In this document: piece by piece, positions 32,039-44,991 of the stretch
Layout of the letters: every line of letters starts with the position of its first letter
Numbering within the stretch: the stretch's first letter is position 1
Source of the DNA: Metridium senile
Taxonomy: Eukaryota > Cnidaria > Anthozoa > Actiniaria > Metridiidae
Assembly: GCA_949775045.1 (NCBI GenBank)
Contig: OX459110.1
Location: 12,433,741 to 12,497,740 of the forward strand
Direction: 5' to 3'
Length of the DNA: 64,000 nt
Made by a program: the position numbers and the translations under genes
Notes under the pieces: generated by a model
Database searches by the model: none
The model's input: the letters and a program-made list of their open reading frames with translations, nothing else
Told to the model about the DNA's origin: nothing

Positions 32039-33988
32039 GTAAGAAACTACATCGCTGAGGCTTAAATAGAGGTATTTGATAAAACGAAAGCTTATAGAAT
32101 TGATTTTCTTTTCGTACGATAATGATGTCATTATTTCGAATCTTGAACAAGAGATTTTTAAGTATCAAAATAATTTCGCAAGTTAGCTGATAGTTCTCGC
32201 TCATTTTCAAACTTTGGAATTTAAATATAAGTTTTTATAAATGAGTTGTCGTTAAGTTAGTGTATATTTTGGTTTAGTTGAATAGGTATCTTTTGTAAAA
32301 TGGGAGTTTTAGTAAATAAATGACCGTCAAAGTCAAACTACCAGTCAAAAAATCACAGAATATGTTTACGGTCGATGCGGTTGAATAGATCCAAAGCGAA
32401 AGGTCAATTGCTTTTTCTTCAGATTTTTTGACAATGAAAGAGTTATAAAGACATTGTACAATTGTAGTTTTACATTAATTACAAAGTTGGAATAATAATT
32501 GGATACAATCAACTTTAAATTAATTTTGATTTATTTCGTGTATATTGTAGGGTTGTTATATGTTTATTATTTTAAGGCGTTGTCAAGATATAATTATTTA
32601 TAATTAATATCTATATATTGCAGAGTAGATAATATTTCAAAATAATACAAAGTTGGAATTTGAATTGAATACAACAGAAAAATTTAATTTGGACTTATTT
32701 TAGATTTTGAACACTTGTTGCAATCATTTTATATTGGATTTTGGTTGCTTATATTTTCAATTTTTTTTCGCATAGAGATTTTGATTTTTGGTTGCATAGA
32801 ACTTTTTATTTTTTGTTACTTCCATTTTTATTCTATGTGGCATAAAGATTTTGATATGCGTTCTAAGCATGTATGTTGGTATATCTATGTTTTTTTGTGG
32901 AAATATTTACTCACTAAAAAATAAATTCAAATATTGATAGTATAACGTTGGGTTTTAATCCCCATAGCTTATAATAGGATGAATCAAACACAACTTGCAG
33001 ATTTTCTTTAATTATGTACTATGTCTTTGTTTGTTTTTCTAAGCCTACACTTAAGTCGATAATTTTGAAACGGTTCCTGAGTGAACCAACTTGCTTGAGT
33101 AAACAATCTTTTCGTGTAAAGTTGGTACATAACAGGATAAATCAGCGAAAAATTATTTCTGAATTACACTCGTTATTCATATCTTTGTTTATTATTTGGT
33201 TTGTACTAGATCAAAATAAAGGAAAAACAGAGAAAAGCAAAGAAAGAAATCTAAAAAAATAGCTTATGTGTCGGTTCTTTTCGCAGTTGTTGGCATCTAT
33301 TTTGTGTGATTTGTATAATCGGATGAATTTAATATATTTTTGAATTGTAGTCATTGATTTGTCGTGTTTCTTCATGTCCATTGTCTTTGTCATTTGAGAT
33401 TGCAACTTGACTTTTATTGAGTTTTTTTTCATGATATCATCCTTTGTCAATGGTATTTTGAAGTATAATTAGACATAGAAATTGCTTGTCAGTTTGAAAT
33501 AATTGTATATGAATATGACGAGAGATTTTTAGTTCTTCATTGAACATGATCATGATCTATAAGTCCCTTTAGTTAACTTTGGGCAATAACCATCAGGATA
33601 TTTAGGTATAGTAAGGTAATATAAGTGTTTTATTTTGTATGTTATTTTAGTTGGGCGTGGTTCATTAATTGCGATCTCAGTTAGTATGTTTGATAGAGAA
33701 GGTTAATTAAAATGATCTCTATCTAAGCCAAATCCATGACCTTTCATCTTGAAAAAAACATTAAGGGCATGGTTTATCGATCGTGATCTTTTGAAACCTC
33801 TGTAGATCGTTTTGACCCTGTTTTGGTATACATGAAAGGTTTGATCTAGCCAGTGAAAAAATAATTTTCTAAGTAAGCTCCATAACAGTTAAATTTAATC
33901 AATATACATATTTGTGTCTTCTGTAGATTGTTTTGATATGTTAAGTTAAAACAGATTTACTTATTATTTCTAATAATTTTTCCCCAAG
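32039..33988. other. AT-rich stretch, probable first intron of the MANSC gene
   Basis: No exon with paired splice sites seen. It ends at the TTTTCCCCAAG acceptor of the signal-peptide exon. Confidence 0.35.
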
Positions 33989-33994
33989 GTAATA

Positions 33995-36585
33995 ATGGAC
34001 AACAATATACTGACACATTCACTAGTGGTATTGTTCTTGGCATGTCTGACAGGTAAATACTTATAATAATTATATCATCGATTAATTACCTAAAACACGA
34101 AATACACCTTCGGGGGTTGAAGTGGAATCATTAAGCAATATTGAACATTCATGATTCCCTTCCATAGTCTAGTTGTCTTTTGACCGCACATCTATCAAAC
34201 TACATCTATCATTCTACATCCATCATTCTACATCTATCATTCTACATCTATCATTCTACATCCATCATTCTACATCTATCATTCTACATCTATCATTCTA
34301 CATCTATCATTCTACATCTATCATTCTTCACCTCTCATTGTACATCTCTCATTGTACATCTCTCATTGTACATCTCTCATTCTATATCTCTCATTCTACA
34401 TTGTACATCTCTCATTGTACATCTATCGTTATACATCTCTCATTGTACATCTCTCATTGTACATCTCTCATTGCAAAGACAAGCCACCATTAATTTAGGG
34501 AAAGATGTTCTCATCAGTAAAAAAAGCACGTTTATTTGTGAATAGTATAATTGATAATCTTATATGGCTCAGTCCTAAATGCATTGTAGTAAATTCTAAA
34601 ATCACTAATATTTTCTGCACCAAACCATTTATTTTTCTAATTCCTAGCCACGAAAACTGAACAAATACAGCAAGACTCTCCTGAATGCATGTTCACTTTT
34701 ACAAACATTAAAATCATTATTATTTTGTGCATCAAACCATTTAATCTTTAAAATTTTCATTTCTTAGCCGCAAAATTTGAACAAATACAACAAGACAACT
34801 CCCAATGCCGTAGAAGTGCAGTAGACTATAACGTAACCTTATCAAAAGGAGGAAAATCAGGAAAGTTTTATAAATTGGCCGAAATCAACAAAATCGACGA
34901 CTGTATTTCTAAATGCTGCGGTGATCAGAAGTGTAATATTGCTTTAATGGTCAAGAAGACATGCTATATGGTAGAATGTTATAGTAAAGAATCATGTGAG
35001 GTACAACAAGCAAATAAGTTAGCACTTGGTACTGTATTATCTGTGGTTAAAAAGAAGTCTGAAAGTAATGGTAAGTGTTGATTTTAGAAGCATATCTGAA
35101 TAGTCGATGATGATCGTGTTTATGATAATGATTCTCTTGGTAGTGATAACACAGGTGGCCCAAACTCACTATCTGTGGTCTTATAAGCCTTATAGGGGAG
35201 AATACACAGCGATTTTTAAAATATACAAAATTGACAAGGGGGAGAAAATTTTCCACTACTCGCTCAAAACTGCTCCAAATGGCCTGAAACTTCACAGGGA
35301 GTCATAGTAAAACACAAGAAACAAGGAAGAACGTTTATTTTTATTATTTATACAAATGTTGTATATTTTAAAAATCGCCGTATATTCTCCCACATAAGGC
35401 TTATAAGACCACAGATAGTGAGCTTGGGCTACCTGTGGTGATGAAAGTTGATGATCATAACGATGCTATGATTACTCCGTTTATATGTTAGTGATGATTA
35501 TGATGATAGAGATATTTGTCTTGTTATTATGATAGTACTGGCGTTGCTGATAATGATGATGATAATGATGATAATGATGATGATGATAATGATGATAATG
35601 ATGATGATGATGATAATGATAATAATGATGATGATAATGATAATGATGATAATGATGATGATGATGATGATGATGATAATGATGATATTGTTAATGATGA
35701 TGATGATGGTGGTGGTGGTGAAGATTGTGTTATTTGATTTTTATGATATTGCTGCTTCTGTCGTTGTTAATGATGATGATAATAATGACGATGATGATGA
35801 TAATGATGACAGGCGATGGTGATAATTGTGAATGCCTTGGTGAATGTCATGGTTTCTAAGAAATTTACGTTGTTTGTTTGAAGAGTTGAACAAGGACGAA
35901 AGTAATACAAAAAGTATGTGAAAAAAAATTGTTTATTTTTAGTGACATTATTGACATTTTTATCAAGGTAATAAAACAGAAGCAGAGCCTGCAGTCGAAG
36001 AAAATTTAGCAGAAGAAGCAAGAAGTCCTTATGTAAAAGACGATGGAATGACAACAATCAGTGCTTTTGGAGTAAGTTTCATACACCGAAACGAAACGAC
36101 CACTTTGAATACTTTTTGTTATTTTGATTATGATATCGATGATAATGATGATTATGATGATAATGATTGTGATATAAAAACTAAAGGCACTGCATTTACT
36201 TTTAAAACTGAACTCAAAACATTTCTCCTCTGTAAATATTTTGACACCGATCCTATTTTGTAAGCGCATTGAGTTTTAAAATGCGCATAGTAAGCACGTA
36301 GTATAAATGAATAAATAAATATCGATGATGATGATAATTATATTGATGATAATAGCGATGATAATGATGATTATAATGATGATGATTATGATTTGATGAT
36401 AATGGTAATAATAATTTTCGTTCTCTCGTTAGACTGGAAAATATAAACGAACCAAGAGATCATCAGATATCATCGACCTCGTGGTAGCAGTAGGGTGTGG
36501 CACTGTTGCAGTAGCAGTGGGTGTGGCCGGTGTTATAATGATGACAAGAAGGTTGATTGACAACAGTAAAAACTCAGCAGCTTAA
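33995..36585 (+). CDS. Type I membrane protein with one MANSC domain
   Basis: Four coding exons: 33995-34052, 34768-35070, 35968-36071 and 36433-36585, giving 205 residues with phases 1,1,0. Residues 1-19 are a signal peptide. Exon 2 holds a seven-plus-cysteine MANSC domain (KIDDCISKCCGDQKCNIAL, then CYMVECYSKESC). Exon 3 is an acidic linker. The last exon starts with a basic patch containing RTKR (161-164, a minimal furin-type site). Then comes a glycine-spaced transmembrane helix (about 171-192, VVAVGCGTVAVAVG) and a 13-residue tail. MANSC domains occur in animal membrane proteins such as LRP11 and KIAA0319 relatives; the role here is unknown. Exon organisation and MANSC sequence link it to the gene at 40.9 kb. 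Confidence 0.85.
34183..34482. repeat. 14-bp minisatellite in MANSC intron
   Basis: About 21 units of ACATCTATCATTCT and the variant ACATCTCTCATTGT. Confidence 0.95.
34600..34722 (+). pseudogene. Partial duplicate of the MANSC exon 2 start
   Basis: The intron end, acceptor and first ~12 codons of exon 2 are duplicated in tandem. TTCCTAG-CCACGAAAACTGAAC sits about 120 bp before the real TTCTTAG-CCGCAAAATTTGAAC. The copy loses the domain after about 20 codons, so it is a decoy acceptor or a broken exon. Confidence 0.7.
35150..35437. mobile_element. MITE with CACAGGTGGCCC/GGGCTACCTGTG ends
   Basis: Arms of about 70-75 bp (CTCACTATCTGTGGTCTTATA near the ends, TTTTTAAAATATACAA inside). Same terminal pattern as 22621-22854; the flanks share GTGAT but not an exact 8-mer. 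Lies in intron 2 of the one-MANSC gene. Confidence 0.8.
35540..35815. repeat. GAT-rich simple repeat
   Basis: (GAT)n/(AATGAT)n tract interrupted near 35735-35770. Confidence 0.95.
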
Positions 36586-37257
36586 TGGCTTCCACAATTA
36601 CGTGACTACTAGAGAATGCTTATAGCATTGATTGTATAAATGAATTTATTGAATTCAGTTGTATTATAAGAGGATGTAGTACAATTAGGGTACTGAAATA
36701 TAGCAATGTAAATATGATTAGTTCATAAAATAGAGCGCAAACACTATATGCATGGAATCAAATCAATGCTCCTGTATTGAATAGTTAATCTACGGTGGCT
36801 CATTCGAATAGCTACCGTATTGTCTGCTCAAAAACTGACCAAGGTGTTGTCCGTTCAAAACTGAACTGGTTTTGACCGTTTAACAAAAATGGTTATGTTT
36901 GAGTGGTAGAAACAACCACAACAAATAAGCGGTTAGTAGTTATGTTGATTCTTATTCATGGTGTCCATGTTTACGCTATAGCTGAGAAAATTGGTAATTG
37001 TACATGATTTTACCATAGTGACCACTTTGAAAAGGGAACCAGGCCTGTGCATGAAGACGAGGGCGAACATGAGCCTGCAATACTACTATGTCTATGACCG
37101 CATGCAAACTTAGCTGACCCGCGACTTTAAAAAGGTTGATAGAATGATAATCAGAAAACTAAAAATGCTTTCTGTAAGTAGAGAAATGTAAAAAAGCTAT
37201 AATCGATGTGTCATAGGGAAATATTAGTAATTCAATTTTGAGCTTTAACAAATCGAC

Positions 37258-37442
37258 GCAGGAGATCTACGTTATTGAGCTACGTGTAGCCATCTCCGTA
37301 GGCACCACTTTCATGGGCTTCCTGTTTAGGGAAGTGGAAGAGGAAGAAAGTCTCCTCGCGGTTAATAAAACCGTTATAAAGGAAGCCCAAAGGCCGGTGG
37401 AAAAGGAGTTGCCTGAGGAGGAGGCTAAGCTACGTGAACAGA
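37258..37442. repeat. MITE related to 6343-6490
   Basis: Inverted ends (GAGCTACGTGTAGCC...TAGGCA and TGCCTGAGGAGGAGGCTA) with internal GGGCTTCCTGT/AGGAAGCCC inverted words. The open frame across it is incidental. Confidence 0.6.
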
Positions 37443-37849
37443 AATGCTTTTAAAGGTTCTTAACAATTTTGCGCAAATAATCATTCTATTGACCATTTTT
37501 TATGTAATGAACAACTAGCTCTCCCTAGGCCTACTCCGGGTCCTAAAATCGCTGTAATTTTAGGCCATTTCAGGCCATTTTAGCTTAGCAAAAAAACTCA
37601 TAAAATCTAAGGTGATCTTAGGGGATTTTAGCAAAAATCTCCTAAAATCTAAGGCGTTCGTAGGCGTTCGTAGGCGATCTTGGGCTATTTTGGGTGATCT
37701 TGAGCGATCTTGAGCGATCTTATGACCCGCAGTAGGCCTTCTCACTGCTACTAGCTAAAAATCGTTGCAACATTTTTAAACGTGCTGTATTGTGTACAGT
37801 CAACGCGATCACCACGTTCCCTTTTGGAACGAAGGAAAGTGATATAACC

Positions 37850-37965
37850 ACAGGCTTCCCACACTATCAATCTGTGGTTTTGGGCTTCCTTGACCATATT
37901 TGAACGTTACCCATATTGAACTCGAACGAGTTAATACCACAGGAAGCCCAAAACCACATATTGAT
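37850..37965. repeat. Inverted pair of CACAGGAAGCCC words
   Basis: ATCAATCTGTGGTTTTGGG at the left and CCCAAAACCACATATTGAT at the right are inverted complements, each next to a CACAGG-type terminus. Confidence 0.5.
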
Positions 37966-38314
37966 AATGTTATGTGATATAACACGACAAATGCATGATG
38001 TCACTAAAAAATAGACAAGAGTTTGCAAAGCTCTAATCGACAAATTCAGTATTGAATTGTATAGAATTGCATGGGGAAAACGATTGAATAAAATTGTTTT
38101 AAATACATTGTGTGATCGATGTTTCTTTTGCACTCAAAATACAGTTTCAGAATGTGCTGTAAAATATTCTTATTATTGTGTGGAAATCAGTTTTGTGTAA
38201 AAAACGTAATTTGCTAAGACGTTTAATGAAATTATCACTCGGTAGAGTCATTGTTGAGTGATATACACAAAAAAGACTTTGTATAGAAAATACTAGAAAA
38301 GAGAAAAGTATATA

Positions 38315-38720
38315 GGCTTTTGATAGGCTTTTGATAGGCTTTTCATAAGTTTTTCATAGGCTTTTCATAGTGCTTTTTTATAGGCCCTATTGTTATCTCA
38401 CACCACTGCCATCACGCCCTATTGCTATCTTGCCCTATTGCTATATCACACCATTGCTATCTCGCCCTATTGCTATCTCGCCCTATTGCTATATCACACC
38501 ATTGCTATCTCACATCATTGCTACCCCGTCCCATTGCTATCTCGCCCTATTGATATATCACACCATTACCATCTCACATCATTGCTACCCCGTCCCATTG
38601 CTATCTCGCCCCATTACCATCTCGCACCACTTCTATCTCGCCCCATTACCATCTCGCCCCAATGCTATCTTGCACCATTGCTATCTCGTCCCACTGCTAT
38701 CTCGCCTCATTGCTCATCGC
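38315..38720. repeat. Two adjacent minisatellites (10 bp and 17 bp)
   Basis: First (A)GGCTTTT(G/C)AT units (38315-38375), then about 18 units of CTATTGCTATCTCGCCC (38390-38720). Confidence 0.9.
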
Positions 38721-38795
38721 CCGTCTATCTCCGCTGAAAAATTGGCGGGATTTTTAATTCAAAACTTTTGATGCTTAAATACAATATTGGGCTAC

Positions 38796-38980
38796 CTGTG
38801 TAGTCTACAACTGTTGTTGTGTCAGAAGAGACTGTGTCTATACAACACAACCTGTCAACTCGTTCTTTATCAACTGGTGATGCATTGATCACTAACTGGT
38901 CCTCACGAATCGAACATCCCTTTACAATAACATTAACACTACCACTATATAAAGAAGTAGTTCTTAATTGAAACTTACAC
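38796..38980 (-). CDS. Possible cysteine-rich exon, unknown
   Basis: Between an AG acceptor (before 38980) and a GT donor (after 38796) lies an open minus-strand frame. It reads CKFQLRTTS...NVIVKGCSI...VDRLCCIDT. The KGC and later CC spacing is faintly like Ly6/uPAR three-finger proteins. No partner exon was found, the acceptor tract is weak, and the donor overlaps a CACAGGTAGCCC repeat terminus. Could be a decayed gene piece. Confidence 0.22.
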
Positions 38981-39468
38981 CTTCGAAATTGTTACAATTA
39001 AAGACAGAAATATACCTTAACTGTGGTCTTTTCTAATGATTCTTTAAGAGCTCCAGGGCTAAAAGATCTCTAATAAATTATTGATGTTTTAGGACCTTTT
39101 GTTAAAAATAGCGAATGACGCAATAGGTAAGCAAGGTCTCGCCCGATTTTCATCTATGGTTTCCTCTTAAGGGAATATTTAAAATATTGTACTAAATTGA
39201 ACGCTGTTTCACTCAGTGATGATCACAAGAGATTGTCCTTAGGACAGGCTTCCATTCAATGTAAGTGTTTAACCTTTTCTAAGGGGTTTTGGTCGAAAAC
39301 TAAAATGGGATTGTGTTACCAATTGTGATGGAAATTTAATGGTTGAATAACGACGACTGATATTGACTCATTGACGTTGAAATTTGATAAAATAATACAG
39401 ACGGAAATCATATAAAGCACAACGCCTATTTATACATCGACTTTTTCCCAGTCTTGTATACAAGTAAT

Positions 39469-39830
39469 AGTAAATCTAAGATGATCTTTCGTCGAAAAAA
39501 ACCTACAATAATCTACTTTTGCCTCAAAGAACTGATCGTGAAATCCTGCACTATCGTTTACCACTGAGTTTCATTTCTAAACTGACACTCCTGGGATATT
39601 GTTTGAATAAAAGTGCAAATATTATCACATTCAGTTTGCAATTCTAATAGTAAATCTAAGATGATCTTTCGTCGAAAAAAAACAACACAATAATCTACTT
39701 TTGCCTCAACGAAGTGATCGCAGGTGAAATCCAGCATCAACTTTAGCACTGGATTTCTTTTCTAAACTGACACTGAGATATTATTTGACCAAAAGTGCAA
39801 ATATTATCACATTCAGTTAGAAATTTTCGT
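39469..39830. repeat. Tandem duplication, about 180 bp
   Basis: Copies at 39469-39647 and 39648-39830 share GTAAATCTAAGATGATCTTT, AATAATCTACTTTTGCCTCAA and AAAAGTGCAAATATTATCAC. Confidence 0.9.
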
Positions 39831-40009
39831 TTTTTGGATATGACTGAGATCAACAATGCTCTCCTTAAAATAGCTAGTATTTGCTCATTAAATACCAACA
39901 GGCCAGATGAATGAGTCTTATCAGTAATACGATTACAAGACTGTGTATTTATTACTTTAAAATCCAGAGCCATAGCTTGAACTTAAACTTACGCACAGTC
40001 TATATATAT

Positions 40010-40530
40010 AATAATAATAAAATACGCCCTTTGAATATTGAGGGATCATTTTCGTAGTTCTAAATAACTCACTTATGTTAACTGTTTATTGCATTAAATT
40101 TTATTAACTCATTCATTAACACACCACTGATCCAGAGAGCCAAAACTGAGTTTAAACTAGAAATTACGCCCTTTGGATATCGAGGGATCATTTTCGCATT
40201 TCTAAATAACTCACTTAGGTTAACTGTTTAATGCATTAAATAACTTTAACTCATACATTAACTCACCATTCAGTAAGGCGATTAAGGGGATCATGTTCTC
40301 ACGCAAATGCAGTAACAAGGAAGAAGAAGCTATTGTAATTATATAGGCATAGATTTTTATTTTTATTTTATTTTATTTTAGATTTTTTTAAATTGTGCTG
40401 TCACTGTCGTGATTTTCATAACTGTTAAACATTAAGCTTTAGGTGTTAACTTATTCATTAACTCACCATTAAGGCGATTAAGGGGGATCATTTTTCTGAC
40501 TTCAAATGCAGTAATAAGGAAGTAGCTCCA
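40010..40530. repeat. Diverged repeat, about 140 bp, two to three copies
   Basis: Copies near 40020 and 40165 share ACGCCCTTTG, GAGGGATCATTTTCG, TAAATAACTCACTTA and GTTAACTGTTTA. A third partial copy near 40445 shares TTAACTCACCATT and AAATGCAGTAA. Confidence 0.75.
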
Positions 40531-40911
40531 GTTGAGTGGTATGTAAACATAAAAGAAGATATTGTAAATATATATAGGCATAGCTTGTTTATTTTTGAGC
40601 AGTGGGCTGTCGCTGCCGGATTTTCTTTATCAACATCGAAAAGTCATTAGGTGTTGATAAAAGAAAATCCGTGACAACCGGCATTGCAAAAAGAAAACTA
40701 ATTCAGTTTAAAAGAGGAACGAAAGGAAAAGAGAGAAAAGGGAAAAAAATATATAGAGTTTTAACTATTAGCTTTCTATCCTTTTTTGTTCTTTCTTTCC
40801 TGTTGATTTCTTCCTTTTTCTTTCATCCGGATCGCTAGGTAGCCTATCTACTAAACCCACTCCTAAATGTACACATTTTAACTACTATAGGAAACAAAGT
40901 ACGTAAAACAG

Positions 40912-43900
40912 ATGAAGATGGAAGCACTATGGCGATTGCTATGGATGATTACAGGCATCGTATTTGTTACAAATGCACAAGGTATGGAAAGCTATTGCTG
41001 TACATCTACAATATCTTTATTTAAGGAGAGAGACGCAATAACCTTTTACAGTTTTCTAACCTACGACCCACAATCTCTTTGCCTTCTTTGTTTACTTATC
41101 ATTACAGACCACGTGCATGATAATGAAAAAAATATGAAAAAACTAATACTATAACTGTTCAATAAAAAGCAATTATTGGACGAGGTTGAGCAAAATACCG
41201 GATCACGATATTTTGTAAATAACCCAGTTCAATAATTGTGTTACCATTATGATATCATATATTTTATGTAATATTTGAAGGGGCAAGACGCATGAATGAT
41301 AATAATGCCGATTAAAACGACGTTACAAAGCAGCGTTACTGCGCATGAATAGACTATTATTTGCTGCAAAACGGCTTTGCAACGTAATGCGCATGGGCAG
41401 AGTATTATTTGTAGGCAGTTATTTGCAGTTTCTTCGGCCAATCAATATGACGGAAAATATAATATGAATGATAATGTTTCTCCTAAATTGCAAATATTTT
41501 AGCTATGTTTTATGTAAATTTCTTTTTTCTTTTTATTGCATGTAGTTTTTGTTTCACAGGGCCCCACTGCAAATCACTACAGTTAGTGGGCTCCCTGAAT
41601 AAAGAACTATTTATTATTACTGATATACACAATTCACAACCTCATAAGAACGCGCGCTCTCATTGGTTCGCTATCTCGGGATATTAGACCATATGTACCA
41701 CTGAAGCTCGTGGTATTTACTGATTTTAATAATATTTCTTTACAGTTTTCCAGTATTTCCTGGTTGACCAGAAAGGTGAAAACGCCAAGATATTAGACAC
41801 TATAAAGCTACCAACATGCACCCATCTCGACATAAAAAGTGGTGTCACGCTAAGACGAGGAATAAACGCGGGAAAATTTAAAAAGCTTGGTGTAGTGCGT
41901 GACATGCAGACCTGTGTTGACGCCTGCTGTCACGAACCATCGTGTAACGTCGCATTTATGCCTGGCCACCAATGTTACACAGTTGCGTGCTATTCGGAGG
42001 CTTCCTGCGAGAGTATTCCAGCAATTCCGTCAATGGCGGCCAATGGAAGTGTTCAAATATCGCATATTGTGAGAGGAGGAGGGCATGGTGATGATTTGGA
42101 AAATTTTAAAAAGAATCAAGGCATTGGAAAATATGGTAAGAAATATTAAGATGTCTAAGTTAAGACTGCTTTTACTCCGACGAAGGGCTAAAGCTCGAAA
42201 CGTCAGTAAAGTTAAGGTGACTCATCAGTTATTATCGGCTCACTCGGCTATGACAATTTTCTACTCGTAACATGTTCTGCTTTTAAGCTATTGCCATAAA
42301 AATTACACATCTTCTACAAAAATTATTCAAGAATAATGTGAAATAATTTGATTGCACTAGAAGTAAATAATTTTTGCAATATTTTAGTTAACGCAAGTGC
42401 GCTAGTTTGACTAAAATTCGATTATTCTGAAAATCTGTCCGTTGTATTTTTATGAATTTTTTTACGGAGTTACAAATTTCATTATATTACCTATAAGTTA
42501 AGACTGAGTGATTTGCTTTCATATCTCTACCATACAGTATTATCGTCAACGTCATCATCATTATCATCACCATGATCGGGGAATTCTCGTTTTGATCACC
42601 ATTATCTTTACCACCGCCATCATCATCATCATAGTTATCATTCACCATCATTATCAACATCATCATCTACCATACAGTATTATCGTCAACGCCATCATCA
42701 TGATCATCACCCTGATGGACATCATCAAAATCATTACCACTATCATCATCATCATTACCACGATTATCATCACTATCATCATTACGACCACCACCACCAT
42801 CATCGTAATTACCATCATCATCATTGTCACTATCATATTATCATTATTATCATCATCATCCCCATAATCATAACCAATACGACAAATAACAATTATTGTC
42901 CCATCAATAGTAAATCACACACATATTCTTACTGTTTGCAGTCCAGAAAGACCCCCAGCACTGTGTACCAAGCAGAATAGCTTACAACTACACCCTTAAA
43001 GGTGGCAAAACAGCAGGCAATGTCAAAGAACTGGGCAAAGTTGACAGTATATATGCCTGCATGGACAAGTGTTGTCAAACAGAATCTTGTGATGTTGCTT
43101 TTTTTTTAAAACAGAAGTGCTATACAGTAGAGTGCTACTCAGACGAGTTATGCCAAAGCGTTCCTGTGAAGAAAAGTAAAAGTTTTAATCCAACGATCGT
43201 TTATATGAATAAACGTAATCAAAAACGACAGAAGAATAAAGGTAGGATGATAGAGGGACGGGTTAGGTAGAATAGGGGGCGGAATAGGAAGAATAGGGAA
43301 GTGGGTGGGGGGATAGGTAGAATTTCGATATATTTGCTAAACGGGTATGTGCCCCTTGATAGGGTATCGTTTTGGAACTTGCTGTCTTAAACAGGTTATG
43401 CATTTTCCTAAATAGTCCTTTTCACAGTTCCGTTCATTGACCACAAATAATAGTAAGTTCCAAGTTGAGGTTAAGTTCGCGTTGTTGCGCATAGCAAAAC
43501 TATAATTTATCATGCACAACAACACGAACCTCGACTTGGAACTTAATCATTCGTGGTCACTGAAAGGAACTGTGGAAAGGACTATTGTCTCAAACAGGAT
43601 TAGGACATTGAAAAAACTGATCGTGGTTTTCATTTTGTGTGTGTCTTAAATAGTACACAGATGAATTTTTTAAAGAAACATTTGCGTGACACTGTTCGAA
43701 TATAACACTAAAATTTAATTTCTCTCTTGAATAGGGTATGCGATTCCCCCCTCCCGGGTTGCAAATATTGCACTACCTCACCAAGGGACAGCAAGCACAC
43801 CTTACTGATTTACCTTAGCAACATAGAATTTTCGCGTACGCTGCCAATAACGCTTTTTGAACCTTTTCACTATGATAATTGTTTTTAACTTTTAGTAAAA

Positions 43901-44953
43901 TAGTACCAATTTGCCACTCAAAGAATTAAACATATTGTTTTCAATTTCAGACTTCTGCAGCAGCCCTTGTGTCAATGGACTATGTACTGGTGATGATCAT
44001 TGTTTATGTGATCGAGGCTTTGAGGGCAAAGATTGTAACACCACAGCAAAAATAGGTAACATTTGACTCCAATCAGGGGCGGATCCAGGGGGAGGGGTGC
44101 AGGGGGTGTGCACCACCCCCCTTGGCTCAGACAATCATTAAGCTCAAAAATATTTTTTCTTAAGTTATTTATATATTACGTCATTTCCTAATGGTGCACC
44201 CCCCTGAAAAAAATCCTGGATCCGCCCCTGTCAAAAATTGTTTGCATATGATTTTAAGGAAGAGTATAATTTGAATATTTTAAGTTTAGTTTCTGAGGTA
44301 CCTAACTATCTTTTCTTATTTTGTTTGTAGGATTCTGTGGTTTTAGTGGTTGTGGAGTGTATGGAAGATGTCTTCATAATGACACATGTGAATGTGCTAT
44401 GGGACACTATGGGAAAGCATGCAATAACAAATGTATGTGTAGCAATTATGACAATAGACCGATCCAAGGTTATTGCCGCCATCTTGTAGGGGGTGCAGAA
44501 TTACTGGGGCGAGCAGTAAATGTATGTGATTTTGGACTACTTTGAAAGTACATATTTTTCTTCCAATTCATTGGATTTTTAAAGTTAAAATTGTATATCA
44601 AAGGTTTTGCATTTGTTAATAACATATCCAAAACATAGCGCTGGGAAACGAGCAACAGGCTCTGTAATCAATATTTTAGATTTACATACAAACACTGTGT
44701 TTCAGCGATATAGAATAACACAGTAAATATAGGGAGATTTGAAATCGCCGTTTACATACGTTTCACATAATTTAACAACCTTAGTTTGATCTCAGGTATA
44801 GCCATGCATAGTATCTTTGATATGAAATGTTTATATTGAACATTCGTCAATTTCCAGTGGAGTTATATAAGTTCAAAGTTACATACATTTACTGCTCGCC
44901 CCAGTAGTTCTGCACCCCCTACAAGATGGCGGCAATAACCTTGGATCGGTCTA

Positions 44954-44991
<38 letters not shown>

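Larger units (their letters stand above)
36586..40890. other. Intergenic region between the two MANSC genes
   Basis: Contains a MITE, minisatellites, two ~180-bp tandem duplications and one possible minus-strand exon, each listed separately. No complete gene recognised. Confidence 0.45.

Noticed and set aside
37238..37453. 71-codon charged frame
   Set aside because: Lies across a palindromic MITE also present at 6.3 kb.
38370..38771. His/Tyr/Pro-rich repeat frames
   Set aside because: Translation of the 17-bp minisatellite.
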